This document shows positions 46,704-58,079 of a stretch of DNA of 64,000 bases, one piece after another (position 1 is the first letter of the stretch; every line of letters begins with the position of its first letter). The notes under the pieces were generated by a model. That model worked only from the letters and a program-made list of their open reading frames with translations. It had not been told where the DNA came from and ran no database searches. Where the stretch lies: positions 23,137,260 through 23,201,259 of the forward strand of contig NC_044916.1 in NCBI RefSeq assembly GCF_003576645.1, in the 5' to 3' direction. The stretch is from Ipomoea triloba (lineage: Eukaryota > Streptophyta > Magnoliopsida > Solanales > Convolvulaceae). Position numbers and translations under genes: made by a program.

Positions 46704-47776
46704 GATTACTCTTATTTTGTAACATATTTTCATCCTATTCTTATTCCTATTTGCACATATTTTGAAGTGTTTATTTGGGTTTCCGGACTAAAAAGAGTGT
46801 TTTGTGCTCAGAATGATCAAAATACACTTTGGAGGAAGGAAATGAAAAAGGAAGCAAAAGTTGATCATTTTTTAGCAAAACTGCATTAAAAATGAGCATA
46901 GAAGTAAAACCAAAGGAAAAATGAGCAAAGGATCGAGAAGCTAGGAAGGACGTTGCGTGAAGACAAGACCACGCATGGGCAGTGACATGCATGTGTGCCG
47001 CCAGTGCATAACACAGGGGCACGCCTTGTCTTTCGCACGGGCACATGCCATACCGGTGCACCCGCACGAGCAGTGGCACGCCCGTGTGGTGCTCATGCGC
47101 CGAAACCCTAGGATGCTACTATAAATAGATCATTTTTTTCTCATTTTGGCAAAGGAAGTGAGAGAGCCGCCATAGAGCATTGTAGTAGTAGTGAAAACTG
47201 TAGTTTAGAGTATTTTCTATCTTCTTTAGTATTCTATTGTTCTAGCTTTGTTACTCTTGCATATTTTGGATTGTTATTGTGTTTATTTACTTTATCTTGT
47301 TGGATTCTAGTTTATTAAAGTGATTTCCTTTATCATTTGCTTAATATATTGTTGGATTATGTTTTTTTTTTAAAGCATTGTTGGATTATGTTGTTAATGA
47401 ATGTTCTTGTGTTTCACCTCTATATTATGAATGAGTAGAGTAGTTTAGGGGTTGGATAGTGGTGCTTATTGTGTTTTGATGCCTCTTTGATATTTATTTC
47501 ATCCAAGGATTGAAACCCAACCTAGGGTTCTTCTTCTAGTGAGATGTTTTGTGTGTTAGTGTTGATGGGTCTGTGCACTACCTTATCAGTACTTGTCTAG
47601 TATGGAATTTTGGCAACTGAATGGGCAAGGAGTCCATAGGTTATCACACCCATAGACTTGTCCCTCAACCGTCATTATTCCTAAGACCACATCTCATGAC
47701 CATCAGGTTCACTTACGTCTTGAGTAGGGAGTGTTAAAGGTCCAGACTACTCATGCTTAATTAGGAGGATTGGTAG
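46704..47776. mobile_element. LTR-like sequence inserted in the LINE
   Basis: Sequence with no LINE homology starts at 46704. It has a GC-richer zone (46930-47110) followed by a TATA-like CTATAAATAG at about 47120 and a long T-rich leader, as in the LTR of large gypsy elements. The same sequence appears to resume after the solo LTR at 50282-50460. No coding region is present. Boundaries with the LINE are not marked by a visible target duplication. Confidence 0.45.
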
Positions 47777-50276
47777 TGTGACACCCCAACCTTACACAAG
47801 CCGAGATAGCTAAAATTTAACACAAAAGCTGCCTATCTCAACTATCAAACATAACATAGCGGAAACGATTTATAACCTAAGGGGTATCATACCACATCTA
47901 GGTAAGAGAAGTACAGCCTAGATGCACATGCTATCCAAAACTGAACCAAACTGCATAGATATAAATCCTCAAATAATATCAAAACATCCAAAATCTAAAC
48001 AAGAGTATATAATCTCATCATTGGCACACAAGCCCAAACATAAAGTCTAAAACAACATAAACTAGTCTAAGCCGCCTCATAAAGATAAGCTCTAACGCGT
48101 TCTTGCTTAGACTTATTCCATACCTGGAAAACATACAAGAAACCATTAGCAAAAGACTGCTAAGCAACCACCACTCACACCCGCAAGGAAATACATATAT
48201 ATATATTAAGTTTGTAAATAGGTTTACACACCCATATAGAATATATGTACACCAACGAACTGTTCAGCATTTAAAATCGGATACTCAACAACAATACGCT
48301 GAATAAAGGATAAACCAAGACTTCTCAACAATACCAATATCCAATATAGTTGCACAAGACAACAAGATATCCACAGAATCAAGAATTCAATAGAATACTC
48401 ATAAGAAACGACCAACAAGAATATATCCAAGAATAATCAACAACCAACGAGATACGATATAACTCAAGAATCAAGTAAGAGACCAAACAGACCTCAACCT
48501 AAGGATAAGTACCAACCCTTACCCTCCAATCAACACACCAATCCTCCCACCAATCATCAAAACCAAACTCAGTTCACAGAGGCAAATAATGCCCAAATCA
48601 TAAAGGTAAATGGTGCCCAAATACATAGAGACAAATGGTGCCCAAATACACAAAGGCAAATCGTGCCCGAAATACATAAAGGCAAATAGTCCTCAAATAC
48701 ACAAATGGCAAATAGTGCCCATATACACAAATGGCAAATAGTGCCCATATACACAAATGGCAAATAGAGCCCCAAAATACACAAATGGCAAATAGAGTCC
48801 CAAAATACACAAAGATACTCAAAGATCCACCATCCACATCCAACCTCAACCTCAGCCCAAGAACAACCACTCAGAGTGTTCATCTCAGATTATGAACACA
48901 AACTAACTCCCAGGTAATATAATCAAGGATTCAACTAAACAAGAGACTCAAAAGATGGACCAAGAGATAGGAATAAATACTCCAAAAACATGGTAAAATA
49001 CCCAACAAAATACTCCAACAAAGTTCAGAACAAAAGGGGAAACAACCAAGCAAACAGATCACAGAATAACTCACTAGAACAGAACTCCCAGCAGAACTAA
49101 CGGAACTCCCCAACGGAACCACGCCCTCCGCCACTCTCCTCCGCAAAGAGGGAGCGGATCACCTCAGCGGACCCCTCTCTTCCGCCAACCCTCACCGCAG
49201 CCTACTTACGGAAGACTCCAGCGGGACACATTATACCGCTTGGGTACTCCGCAAGGGCAAACCAAACCCTAGATCACAGACTCAGACAGAAAACACAATG
49301 TTCATTCCAGAATACAAAAATAAGATCAGATTGTTCATATTACAACTCCCAGAAGCCAAATAAACAAGGAATCCATACCAATAAATATCCATAAACAACA
49401 AGATACAAAGGATCAAGAACACAAGTTCATAAATCCATCAAGATAACTTCACAGACAACCAAAAATAGGCTAAGCAGCAAAGAAATTCTCAGGATTCCAA
49501 CACACCAAATAATATCATAGATTGAGAGTGTAAAAATAGATTTTAGTGGATATGGTGGTTACCTCTTGAAGCACACTTTACCCAAGAACTCTCAAACCTC
49601 CTTACAAAGCTTCACATCCACCTTTTTTCCAAAAGATCATATTTTTTCCAAAAGATCCCCAAAAGATCAACATAAGAACTTGTATAAAGATTATGAAAAT
49701 AACATGATGCAAGGTATATTCCTAGAGATAGACACTTACCCAAGCCTTAACAATCCTAAAAGAGCAATCTTGGCCTTGAATCTTGAAGATGAAAGTGTAG
49801 GATTCACTTAGGGTTCTTTAGAGGTGAAAGGAGTAGGATGAATTATATTTGCAGGAAATGAAAAGAGGAATAGGATTGTAAGTACAAGGCTTTTATATTA
49901 GTAGGGAAAAATCATTACATATATTATGTATGTATCAACTAGGGTAAGGCATGAAATAATGGGCCCTTATAAAATGGGTCTCACATTATTTATTATACTA
50001 CTAGTTTGTAAGGAACTAATCTTTCAAGAATAAATATATATATTGGGCCATTATAAAAATACTCTTACTTATAAGAACTGTAAGGATCCAAACTTGAATA
50101 AATCCCTTACAAGAATTAAATCAAGAATTGGGCTTTTGAATAAATAATTAATTCCGGATTCAAGAAATATATATATATATATCAATTGGAAAGATTAAGC
50201 CCAATTAAATCAAATAAATTACCCGGTAGAAAGAATTACTGGTCTCAAGGCTTGAACGAATTTACGGGGCACTACA
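47777..50276 (+). mobile_element. Solo LTR of a Ty3/gypsy (chromovirus-like) element, 2,500 bp
   Basis: It starts TGTGACACCCCAACC and ends ACGGGGCACTACA, typical TG...CA ends of plant chromovirus LTRs. A perfect 5-bp duplication GGTAG flanks it (47772-47776 and 50277-50281). It contains no gag or pol, and nothing suggests a second LTR, so it is a solo LTR from recombination. Interior: an A-rich region with a minisatellite (48577-48815), a GC-rich block near 49090-49260, and AT-rich sequence to the end. Possible orientation + is from the TGTGACACCCC start. Confidence 0.8.
48577..48815. repeat. Minisatellite of about 27-30 bp in the solo LTR
   Basis: Eight or more units of the form GGCAAAT(A/G)(G/A)TGCCCA.ATACACAAA occur in tandem with small variations. 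They create long but meaningless open frames on the minus strand (repeated LPFVYLG-like peptides), which I do not call genes. Confidence 0.9.
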
Positions 50277-50469
50277 GGTAGTGTCACGAGAGTGGGATAA
50301 CCTCCATGACGGTAAGAATGTTACCAAAATATATTTGATATAAGTAAAGTACAATGAGTAATCAGTTTTAGTACAATAGTGTTTGTGTGTAAGTAAACAG
50401 AGCCCCCACACTTGTTACATGAGCTCCTTCTCGTGGGGTTGTGAGAGTAGGGAGGGAAGAGGGATAAGG

Positions 50470-51950
50470 TGGAAACGCTAGAAAAGTTTGTGTTCCTAAT
50501 AGAATGGGTGGAAATGTTTAGAGAATTTAATATAGCCATATTGGTAAACAAGGTTGGCTGTTAATCCAGTTTCTTGATTCTCTAGTTTCTTGGCTATTTA
50601 AAGCAAGATATTTCCCTATTTGTTCCTTCTTTGAGGCTAGGATTGGGAACCCTTCTTTTGTATAGAGAAATATCCTTGAATAAAAAGAGGTTTTAACTAG
50701 GAACCACAAATGGAGAATAAGGGATGGGAAAACTATTAAAGTTCTGAGATATCCTTGGCTCCCAAAAACTGAAACTTCCTTCCTTAGGACAGGGACACCT
50801 CTACCTTTAGCTATTGTTACAGTTAACTCTCTGATGACTGTAGATGGTAAGGACTAGGATGATGATATTTTAAATGGATTGTTACTGCCAGTGGATAAGG
50901 AAGCGGTGAGAAACATAGTTATCCTAGGGAACAACAATATAGGATTGTTTGGACGCAAGAAGAGAATGAGAATTAGACAGTCAAGAGTTGTTATAAGAAC
51001 CTAGTAGGGTAGTTTTTCTATCAGGAAAAAAAAATTTGGACAAAAATGTGGAAGATGAAAATTCCTCCTAAAGTCTAAGCCTTCTTCTGGCAAGCTTGTT
51101 CAAATCCTCTTCCTACCACTATTAATTTAGCTACCAAACAAGTCCCCTGCTCTCAATGGTGTTATATATCTCTACTCATCTGATTATCAAACCACCTTTC
51201 ACATTTTTGTGTTTTATGCGTATGTTGTCTCTTGTTGGGAAAAGATAGGGGGTATTAGAATGCAGGGGTGTAACTCCTTTACGGATGGGTGAATGTTAAT
51301 TTTAATCAACTGGATGATCTTGGCTACTGTAGATTGATTATGACTTACTGAAAAATTTGGTTTGCCCGGAATGAGAAACTCTGGAACAGAAGGGTAGTTA
51401 GTTATACTCAATGTATGGATGGAGCTGACTGTTATTTGCAAGCTTGGATTAAGGCTAACAATGTTCAAAATGCCTACAAAGAAGACTTGGAATTACATGC
51501 TGGAAGATGGAGAAAACCCCCTCAAGGATGGTTCAAACTCAACGTGAACGCGACTATTGATACCAACTCTTGTAGGATGGGTTTTGGTTGTATACTTAGA
51601 TATTCTAATGGATCATTTGTGGCAACTAACCAAATGCAATAGAGGGGCTATTATAGTTCTACAGTGGCATAAGCAGTGGGAATGAGAGAAACCCTAAGTT
51701 GCTTGAAGACTTATCAATATGACCAGATTAAGTGGAGTTAGATGCCAAACTCATTGTGGAAGGGCAGAAGAAAAATGAAGATGTGTCTACTCTTGATCTT
51801 ATTATTAATGACATTAAAGAATTAGCTAAATGTTTTATGTCTATTAGCTTTCATTTTGTTAAATGACTTGCGAACATGACAACTCATCTTCTAGCTAGAG
51901 ATTGGAATTCTGTTTCGTTTCCTGCTCTTTTTTATTACTGTTGGTTGATA
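50470..51950 (+). pseudogene. LINE ORF2 C-terminal part including RNase H-like domain
   Basis: Decayed coding sequence downstream of the reverse transcriptase domain: a WKRWKKLCVPKRMGG-like stretch near 50470 (with substitutions), the zinc-binding region (KMKIPPKVxAFFWQAC near 51055), then an RNase H-type segment (WFKLNVNATIDTNS, GFGCILRYSNGSFV, 51530-51640) and HLLARDWN near 51890. The order matches plant L1 elements that end with an RNase H domain. Relative to 46703 the central reverse transcriptase motifs are missing, so insertion was accompanied by deletion. Confidence 0.8.
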
Positions 51951-51969
51951 GTGCCTAATATATGATATT

Positions 51970-52275
51970 GTCCATGTTTGGTAACATAGTTAACTTATCA
52001 GCTGACTTATTTGATCACTATTAGTTGTTTGACTTGGTTAAACAATCAATATGAGTGTTTGATTAATTAGCTTTTCATAACAACTTATTGCTCCAAAATG
52101 CTAAAATTCAAAAATTCAAAAAGCTGCTCAAAGTAGCTTTTTTGATAAAGTCATTTTGCATGTAATCAGCTATCAACTAACAGCTAATTTACCAAACACT
52201 TTTCTACAATCAGCTAATGATATCAACTAGTCAAACTCGCTAACCCAATCTGCTAAAAACTATTTATTAAACACC
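51970..52275. mobile_element. Short inverted-repeat element (MITE)
   Basis: The left part (CATGTTTGGTAACATAGTT, then ATCAGCTGACTTA) and the complement of the right part (GGGTGTTTAATAAATAGTTT, then AGCAGATTGGGTTAGC) are related inverted ends. The interior has AATCAGCTATCAACTAACAG and CAATCAGCTAATGATATCAA repeats. The pattern resembles common plant hAT-like MITEs with GTTTGGTAA ends. No target duplication could be fixed. Confidence 0.5.
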
Positions 52276-52299
52276 CACATTATCTTTTTCTCTAAAAAC

Positions 52300-52850
52300 T
52301 CAATCTCCCATAACAACTTAAGCTCATTGATTAAAGGTTGTAGATGCACATCAGTATTGGCATTTGGATTGTGTTCTGCAAGAACAATACAAGTTAATAA
52401 TGTATATGGGGGAGCCATACACATTGAATGTGGAAGATTATATGTAACAACTATAATAGCCCAACAAAAATATGATTTAACATTAGTTAAACCTAATGGA
52501 GAAAAGCAGTCAACACACAATGCTAGTATGATATTTCGAGGATCTGCTACAAAGTCAGGATACTAGCTATAAAAGTGTTTCCAAGCTTCACTATCAGAAG
52601 GATGACACATAAGACTTGGTTGGCGAAGATTTTCATAATGCTACTTCATGTGCTCAATAGAATTCGGTGATGCATACAATCGCTGCAATTTAGGAATGAA
52701 AGATAAGTAATGCATTTTTTTCTTGGGCACTTCTTTCCCGCAATACAAGTAGGTGATCGTGGTTTAAACTGATGCTCACCATAAAACTTACAATGCATCT
52801 CATTGATATTAGACTTATAGTATAGCATGTGATAAGGCTAATGTTTATCC
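52300..52850 (-). pseudogene. CACTA transposase (TNP2 family) fragment
   Basis: On the minus strand the translation aligns with the central part of plant TNP2-type transposases. In order: VPKKKMHYLSFIPKLQRLY, HYENLRQPSLMCHPSDSEAW, KHFYS, YPDFVADPRNI, CVDCFSPLGL, YNLPHSMCM, and TDVHLQPLINELKLLW. Two in-frame TAG codons interrupt it (before HYENL, and after KHFYS). The catalytic domain is incomplete and no terminal repeats were found nearby. It is unrelated in position to the small CACTA element at 30797. Confidence 0.85.
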
Positions 52851-52859
52851 CTACAATAT

Positions 52860-53330
52860 TATCTCACTCTCAAAAGTGTGTTTTATTTCCAGATCATCAA
52901 ATATAATTTGTAATTCCTTAATTATTTTCTATACATCATATCCATACAATTCCAACTCACTTTTAAAATGGGCCCCAATGAATAATAAATATGACAAGGG
53001 AGTAATATAGAAAATATTGTTGTTATTGCTACACTATATATTTCATAAAATTATAAATGTCTTATTATTACTGTCAAAAGATGGCCGGCAATCCAATCCA
53101 ACCCCGGCCTACAGCCATCTTATAGTTTATCATATGAAAATGACAAGTTGAAACCCAAAAAAGATAAGAAGTAGAAAGAAATATTTTGTTTTTCTTTTGC
53201 AAATTAAACAAGCACATACAGAATGAAAGAGATGAGATAAGAAAAGCCATTGTGGATCCACAGCTAGCTTAGCTTAGCTTCTAAAAGAAAAACTAAGCAT
53301 GGGTTGTACGTATGTGTGTATAGTATCATA
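52860..53330. other. Spacer downstream of the ammonium transporter
   Basis: AT-rich sequence with no supported coding region. It includes the transporter 3' UTR (about 53100-53330 on the minus strand), with an A-rich stretch near 53156-53200. No certain polyadenylation signal can be assigned. Confidence 0.5.
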
Positions 53331-56149
53331 CTATACCATTTCAACCTGACCCTTATCATTATTGTAAGCTGAAAGCCCTGCAGATTTCTCAAGCCTGTCG
53401 CCTTGTCCCCAAATGGCATACGCTTCCTCGCCATGGGCAGCCTCGTCCCCAATCTCCATATCCTCCTCCGACATCCTTAATGGAACAATGAGCTTCACCA
53501 AAAGACACACCAAACTAGTGACCACAACGTTGAGTACAACCACAAACATAATTCCCAGGAGCTGAATTCCTATCTGTCTGAATCCGTTGTGAGCTTTTCC
53601 GTAGTGTAGTCCATAGAACAGCCCTATATATTTCTTTTCAGCGCTGTAGAAGAGATAACACAAGTAGGGATTAGCGAAGAGGCCGGTGAGGATCCCTCCT
53701 AGGCTGCCAGCAATGGCATGGGTGTGGAATACTGCCATGGTGTCATCAACTTTCTGCAGGAGGGCTGATCTCTTGTGCACCACCATCATTGTGAACCATG
53801 GGATTGACCCAGAGCATAGTCCTATGATTATGGCTGCCCATCCTTGTACAACACCTACAATATAATATAATATTATATTAATCCCAAGTCCCAACAACAA
53901 ATTAATTAAAACATCATAAATTTAATTTAGTCAATGTTGGAGAAGGCGTTAGGCCTAGTCCGGGCTCAAATTAGGGGCACTTACGCGGTCTAGTAATTAT
54001 AAAATATAATAATAATAATAATAATGGTAATGAGTTTGTGGTCTAGTGGCACAGAGTGGCTCTCTCAAATGAAATGTAATGGGTCATCATTATAACAGAC
54101 TCACTAGTACTAACAAAAAAAGACCGGTGATGACAAGGTGCAAGCGAGGTTGGTAACGACGAATGAGCACAACAACGAGCGAACGAGGGGGCTGAGGAGG
54201 AGTGTGGTTGTGCGACAACGACTATGACAACGAGGACTAGATGGCTGGACGGTGGTGACACTAAGAGGCTAAGGCTCTACGACTGTGGATAGGGCGATGA
54301 CGCTAAGGCTGAAGGCTCTGTAGTTTGGGCGTTGAGTTAGGCACTGACTCGACTGAGTTGGACACTGAGATAGGTGCCGACTCGGTAAAGTTGGACACCA
54401 AGAATGCCTAGTCAGCCGGTCAATTAAAAGACACTTCTGGGTGAAAGCCCCTCAACCTAGGGGTGCTTAAAGCCTAAACACCTAGGCATGGTCACCCAAA
54501 CTAATTTTTACAACACTAAATTTAGCAGGAGTGAATCAAATTAAAGTCCAGTGATTATTATTACCAGCGGCAGGAGTGATTGCAACTAGTCCAGTGATCA
54601 TGCCTTGAACTGCCCCAATGACGGAAGCTTTTCCAAAGAAAACAACATCAAGCATGAGCCATGTGAGCAAGCTAGTGGCAGCAGCAACATGGGTGTTAAT
54701 CACAGCTAAGGAAGCATCTATATTAGCAGCATAAGGGTCTCCTCCATTGAAACCCGTCCACCCCATCCAGAGCAACCCTGCTCCGGCCAGCATGAGTAGG
54801 ATGTTGTTGGGGGGAAATCTCTCCCTGTCCTTGGTCAGCCGAGGACCAACCTGCATGTGCCCATCATTCATTCATAATTCAACAATCAAACATTTCTGCT
54901 TAACCCCAATCAAAATGACTAAAAATACAAATTTGTAATCAGAAGATCACCAGCTTGAATTCTAACTTTTTTTGTTTGAACTGGTCAACTATAGATAACA
55001 TAGACTGGTTACCTTATTGTAGTTCTTTGTTGGCTATGATTACAAGGTGGGATTTACTCAATGCATATACCTTCTGTCAGCTATAGATAACCTAAGCAGG
55101 TTTACCTCATTTTAGACCTTTCTCAACTAGGGTCACAAGATGGGATTTACCAGTTCATACCCTCCGCCAGCTATAGGCAATTAACCTAGGTTGTTTATCT
55201 CATTGTGGTCTTTTGTTGGTTAGGGTTACAAGGTGAGATTTAAACTTTGCATATCCTCGGTCAGCTATAGGCAACCGAGACTGATTTACCTCATTATGCT
55301 CTTTTATCGGTTAGGATCACGAGGTGGGGTTTACCGGTGCATATCCTTGGTCAGCTATAGGCAATCTAAACTGATTTACCACATTATACTGTGGTCATTT
55401 GTGGGTTAGGATCACAAGGTAAGATAAGGTTTACCCAGTCCGGTGCATATCGGGGTTTCCTTGTTCCCCAAATTAAAGAAACAATCAAACATTTGATTTT
55501 GAATGAAGAAATAAAAAAATATATACCATACCCAATAAGCAGCAGTGAAACCAGCAACTCCAGAGGACAAATGGATGACATAACCACCAGAATAATCAAT
55601 AATCCCTTTGACAGACAACCACCCTTCCACGGACCAAATGGTGTAGGCTCCAACCGTATAAGAAAACGTCAACCAAAGAGGAACAAACAGCATCCAGGCG
55701 TAGAAATTCATCCTCCCCAGCAAAGCACCCGCAATGAGGATCAACGTAATCGCCGCGAAAACAAACTGGAAATACACCATAGTGGCATTGGGGAAGTTCC
55801 CCAGGAAGGCATGCTCAAAGAGATACGACTGTTCCAATGCAACATTAACTCTCCCCCAAATTGGGATCAGCTTCTTACCAAAAGAAAGCTGGTATCCCCA
55901 ACACACCCAGCACACAAGAACGCAAGCGAAAGCGTAGAGCGCCATGAAAGCCGAGTTCACAGCCCATTTCTTCTTCACTGCGCCGCCGTAGAGTATGATC
56001 AGGCCTGGAACGCTCTGGAGACCCACCATAGTGGCCGCGGTTAGCTGCCACGCGTTATCTCCCTTGTTCATCCATATAGGGTTCGCGTCGTCGGGCCTGA
56101 GGTTCACTGGGAGGAACCAATACGGGGCAGGAGGCGTAGCATCTGCCAT
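53331..56149 (-). CDS. AMT2: Ammonium transporter, AMT2 (MEP-type) class
   Basis: Three exons join in frame: 56149-55532, 54850-54565 and 53854-53331 (1,428 bp, 475 residues), all with GT-AG introns. The protein carries NH4+/NH3 across the plasma membrane and belongs to the Amt/Mep/Rh superfamily with about 11 membrane helices. Seen directly: an extracellular-type N-terminus ([15 protein letters not shown]), [14 protein letters not shown], the [16 protein letters not shown] block whose His193 is the first pore His, [16 protein letters not shown], and [14 protein letters not shown] whose His347 is the second pore His. The cytoplasmic C-terminus ([20 protein letters not shown]) is the region that trans-activates neighbouring subunits in the trimer. 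SSG instead of the AMT1-type NAG after the pore His supports the AMT2 subfamily. Length is normal and no defect is seen. Confidence 0.96.
53935..54525. mobile_element. Repetitive insertion in transporter intron 2
   Basis: The intron between exons 2 and 3 holds GC-richer sequence with many short direct repeats (GTTGGACAC, GACTCG, CTAAGGCT) between AGGCGTTAGGCCTAG and CACCTAGGCATG. A tRNA-like A box (TTGTGGTCTAGTGGCACAG) is near 54036, and an AAT microsatellite near 54005. It looks like one or more old transposed segments. The class is undetermined. Confidence 0.4.
54980..55455. repeat. 91-bp minisatellite in transporter intron 1
   Basis: About five imperfect copies of a 90-94-bp unit lie within the intron between exons 1 and 2. 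Each contains TCAGCTATAG(A/G)(T/C)AA, ACCTCATT.T..(T/C)CTTT, GGTTAGG(G/A)T(T/C)AC(A/G)AGGTG and GGTTTACC(G/A)GTGCATA. TCAGCTATAG or a variant starts near 54986, 55078, 55168, 55262 and 55352. Confidence 0.85.
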
Positions 56150-56221
56150 TCTAACGAAGCTAAGGCAGGGAGGGAGGGAATTGAATTATATTGAATGCTG
56201 TAAAGTTGTCATGATCAGTGG

Positions 56222-56229
56222 ATTTTATA
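56222..56229 (-). promoter_or_regulatory. TATA box of the ammonium transporter gene
   Basis: CTATAAAATCC on the minus strand lies about 75 bp upstream of the ATG, which gives a 5' leader of roughly 40-45 bases. The spacing is typical of plant pol II promoters. Confidence 0.65.
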
Positions 56230-56489
56230 GTATACGTGGGCAGGAAAACTTGGTGGTGACGATAAGCTGTAACACAAGCAAGGCTATGGAATCTTTAATT
56301 TTGGTTGATTTTGAGTAAGCATTGATTGGCGGGAATTTGGAGGTGGCGACGATCACAACGTACGGGGTGTTGCGATGTCTCCTAGGTACTTTTTCAACTT
56401 CATTTAACTCTACCTGAATTAGTTTTTGTTCTCATCTGTTTCTATGATTCAACAACATCCATCTTGATTTAGTGACCTATTCTTCTTTG

Positions 56490-56580
56490 GCAAGACGATG
56501 TGATCTAGTGGCAGGTTGCACTCTCATCTGGGAGGTCGTGAATTCGAGTCTTAGTAAAAGTGATATCAGTGATAAGTTGA
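56490..56580 (+). mobile_element. tRNA-derived SINE head
   Basis: GTGATCTAGTGGCAGG (A box) and GGTCGTGAATTCGAGTC (B box) are about 36 bp apart. This is typical of plant SINEs and not a functional tRNA, because stems do not pair. It lies upstream of the ammonium transporter gene. Confidence 0.55.
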
Positions 56581-56589
56581 AAAAGTTGT

Positions 56590-56775
56590 TATGAACAGAT
56601 ATTGCATTTGTGTGGACTATGAATGCAATATACATTTTTAATATATAAAAAATCACGTACTTTCAAATTATGTATTTCACTCATACAAATAATAAATTTT
56701 TAGTATATTAAAAATATACTTTTTATTTATTATTCACACAAATGTATGTACCATGATCCATGGAATAATGATTGT
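56590..56775. mobile_element. Short inverted-repeat element, GGTCCACA family copy 4 (degenerate)
   Basis: CATTTGTGTGGACTATG on the left, and CACACAAATG then ACCATGATCCATGGAATAATG on the right, match the ends of the copies at 2816 and 30356 with several changes. The AT-rich interior shares the TACATTTTTAATATAT phrase. Confidence 0.5.
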
Positions 56776-57975
56776 TGCATTGCCTGCCTCACTTATAGGA
56801 GATTCCTCACCCAATAATAATGCATGCACTAAATTTTGTAGGTTCCATATAAAATTAATGTCTTAACTTGTAATGGCGGGATAATTTAATTTATTCATCA
56901 TATGTAGATATAAAAATATGTTGGTTCCATTTAAATCATTTGAATTTTCGTTTCCCAAATTTTGGTCCCGGTTGGAGCAGGAGTTAGGATTCCTCATGTG
57001 ATTGAGGAGAAATTGACAATTTATTATTATTTTGTTGCCACATAATCTTCAAACCTAATTTTCACATTGCTTGGCAGTTTATTTTAATTAACTTCTTTCG
57101 TTTATGCATTGATATAACAATATAATTAGTAAGTGAAAGAGTATTTTAATTAATTTGTAAGAATGTAAATAGTCTTGCTTACATACCCATTTTAAAAGTC
57201 GTGTATACTATGAAAACTAAAAATTAACTAATTGGGATTTATAAAATGAATATTAGTAAGATACTTAATTAGCTTCTGATTAATCCAGAATCACCAACTC
57301 ACATCCTCCATTAATAGCTTATATCCAGCTTGAATTGGCTGATTGTGTTCCAAAGCATAAATAATAATTAACTGCTACAATATTGCTGTTTCTTGCCACT
57401 CTGAGCCTCGAAATTTTCAATGGTTAAGAGAAACAACAAATTAGATAAACATTTTTTAGATCCATTGAAGATGTTGACATGGCTCACCAATTAATTAACA
57501 TCAACTATTTTGTCTATCATTGCCAAATTAAGTTATTTCGCCACTCTGGCTAACCTTTATGTTTAAACCTTCACTTCTTTTTCTAATTCTCCGAAAGTTT
57601 TCATGAAACTATGAATACTTTAAATTTTCAATTCTAAACACATGAGAAAAAATAATTGCTGACGAAATTCTTGTAATTTCTCACCAACAAAGCAATAATG
57701 AATAATCTTTCTTTATTCCATTTTTTAGAATAATAAGAGCATGTCTTGTATGAAACTGTCTCACATAAAACGTGCAATAGTACTTTAAATTTCATTCATC
57801 TTATATTTCTTTCCAAGGACCAAAGGAGTGTCTTCATGTTCAACTATCCTCTTTATGATTCATTCACTAGGCAATTAATCAACTGTTCGATCTCAGCATT
57901 GCACTATGCTTAATTTGGGTGACTACTGTAAGTCAAGCACGCTTAACCACAAAGTTCTTTAACTCATGTGAGCTG
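56776..57975. other. Intergenic DNA, nothing recognised
   Basis: AT-rich sequence about 1.2 kb long without a supported ORF, RNA gene or inverted repeat. Some of it may belong to the distal promoter of the ammonium transporter. Confidence 0.5.
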
Positions 57976-57977
57976 AG

Positions 57978-57979
<2 letters not shown>

Positions 57980-58052
<73 letters not shown>
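57980..58052. repeat. (AT)n microsatellite
   Basis: More than 30 AT dinucleotides with one G interruption, followed by TTTA repeats. Confidence 0.95.
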
Positions 58053-58079
58053 TTTATTTATTTATTTAAGGACTCGATT

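Noticed and set aside
48569..48883. Two overlapping minus-strand frames with repeated ICHLCI or LPFVYL peptides, resembling a membrane protein
   Set aside because: The peptide repeats follow directly from a 27-30-bp minisatellite inside a solo LTR. There is no gene context.
56494..56566. tRNA gene
   Set aside because: A and B boxes are present but acceptor and anticodon stems do not pair, so it is better explained as a SINE head.
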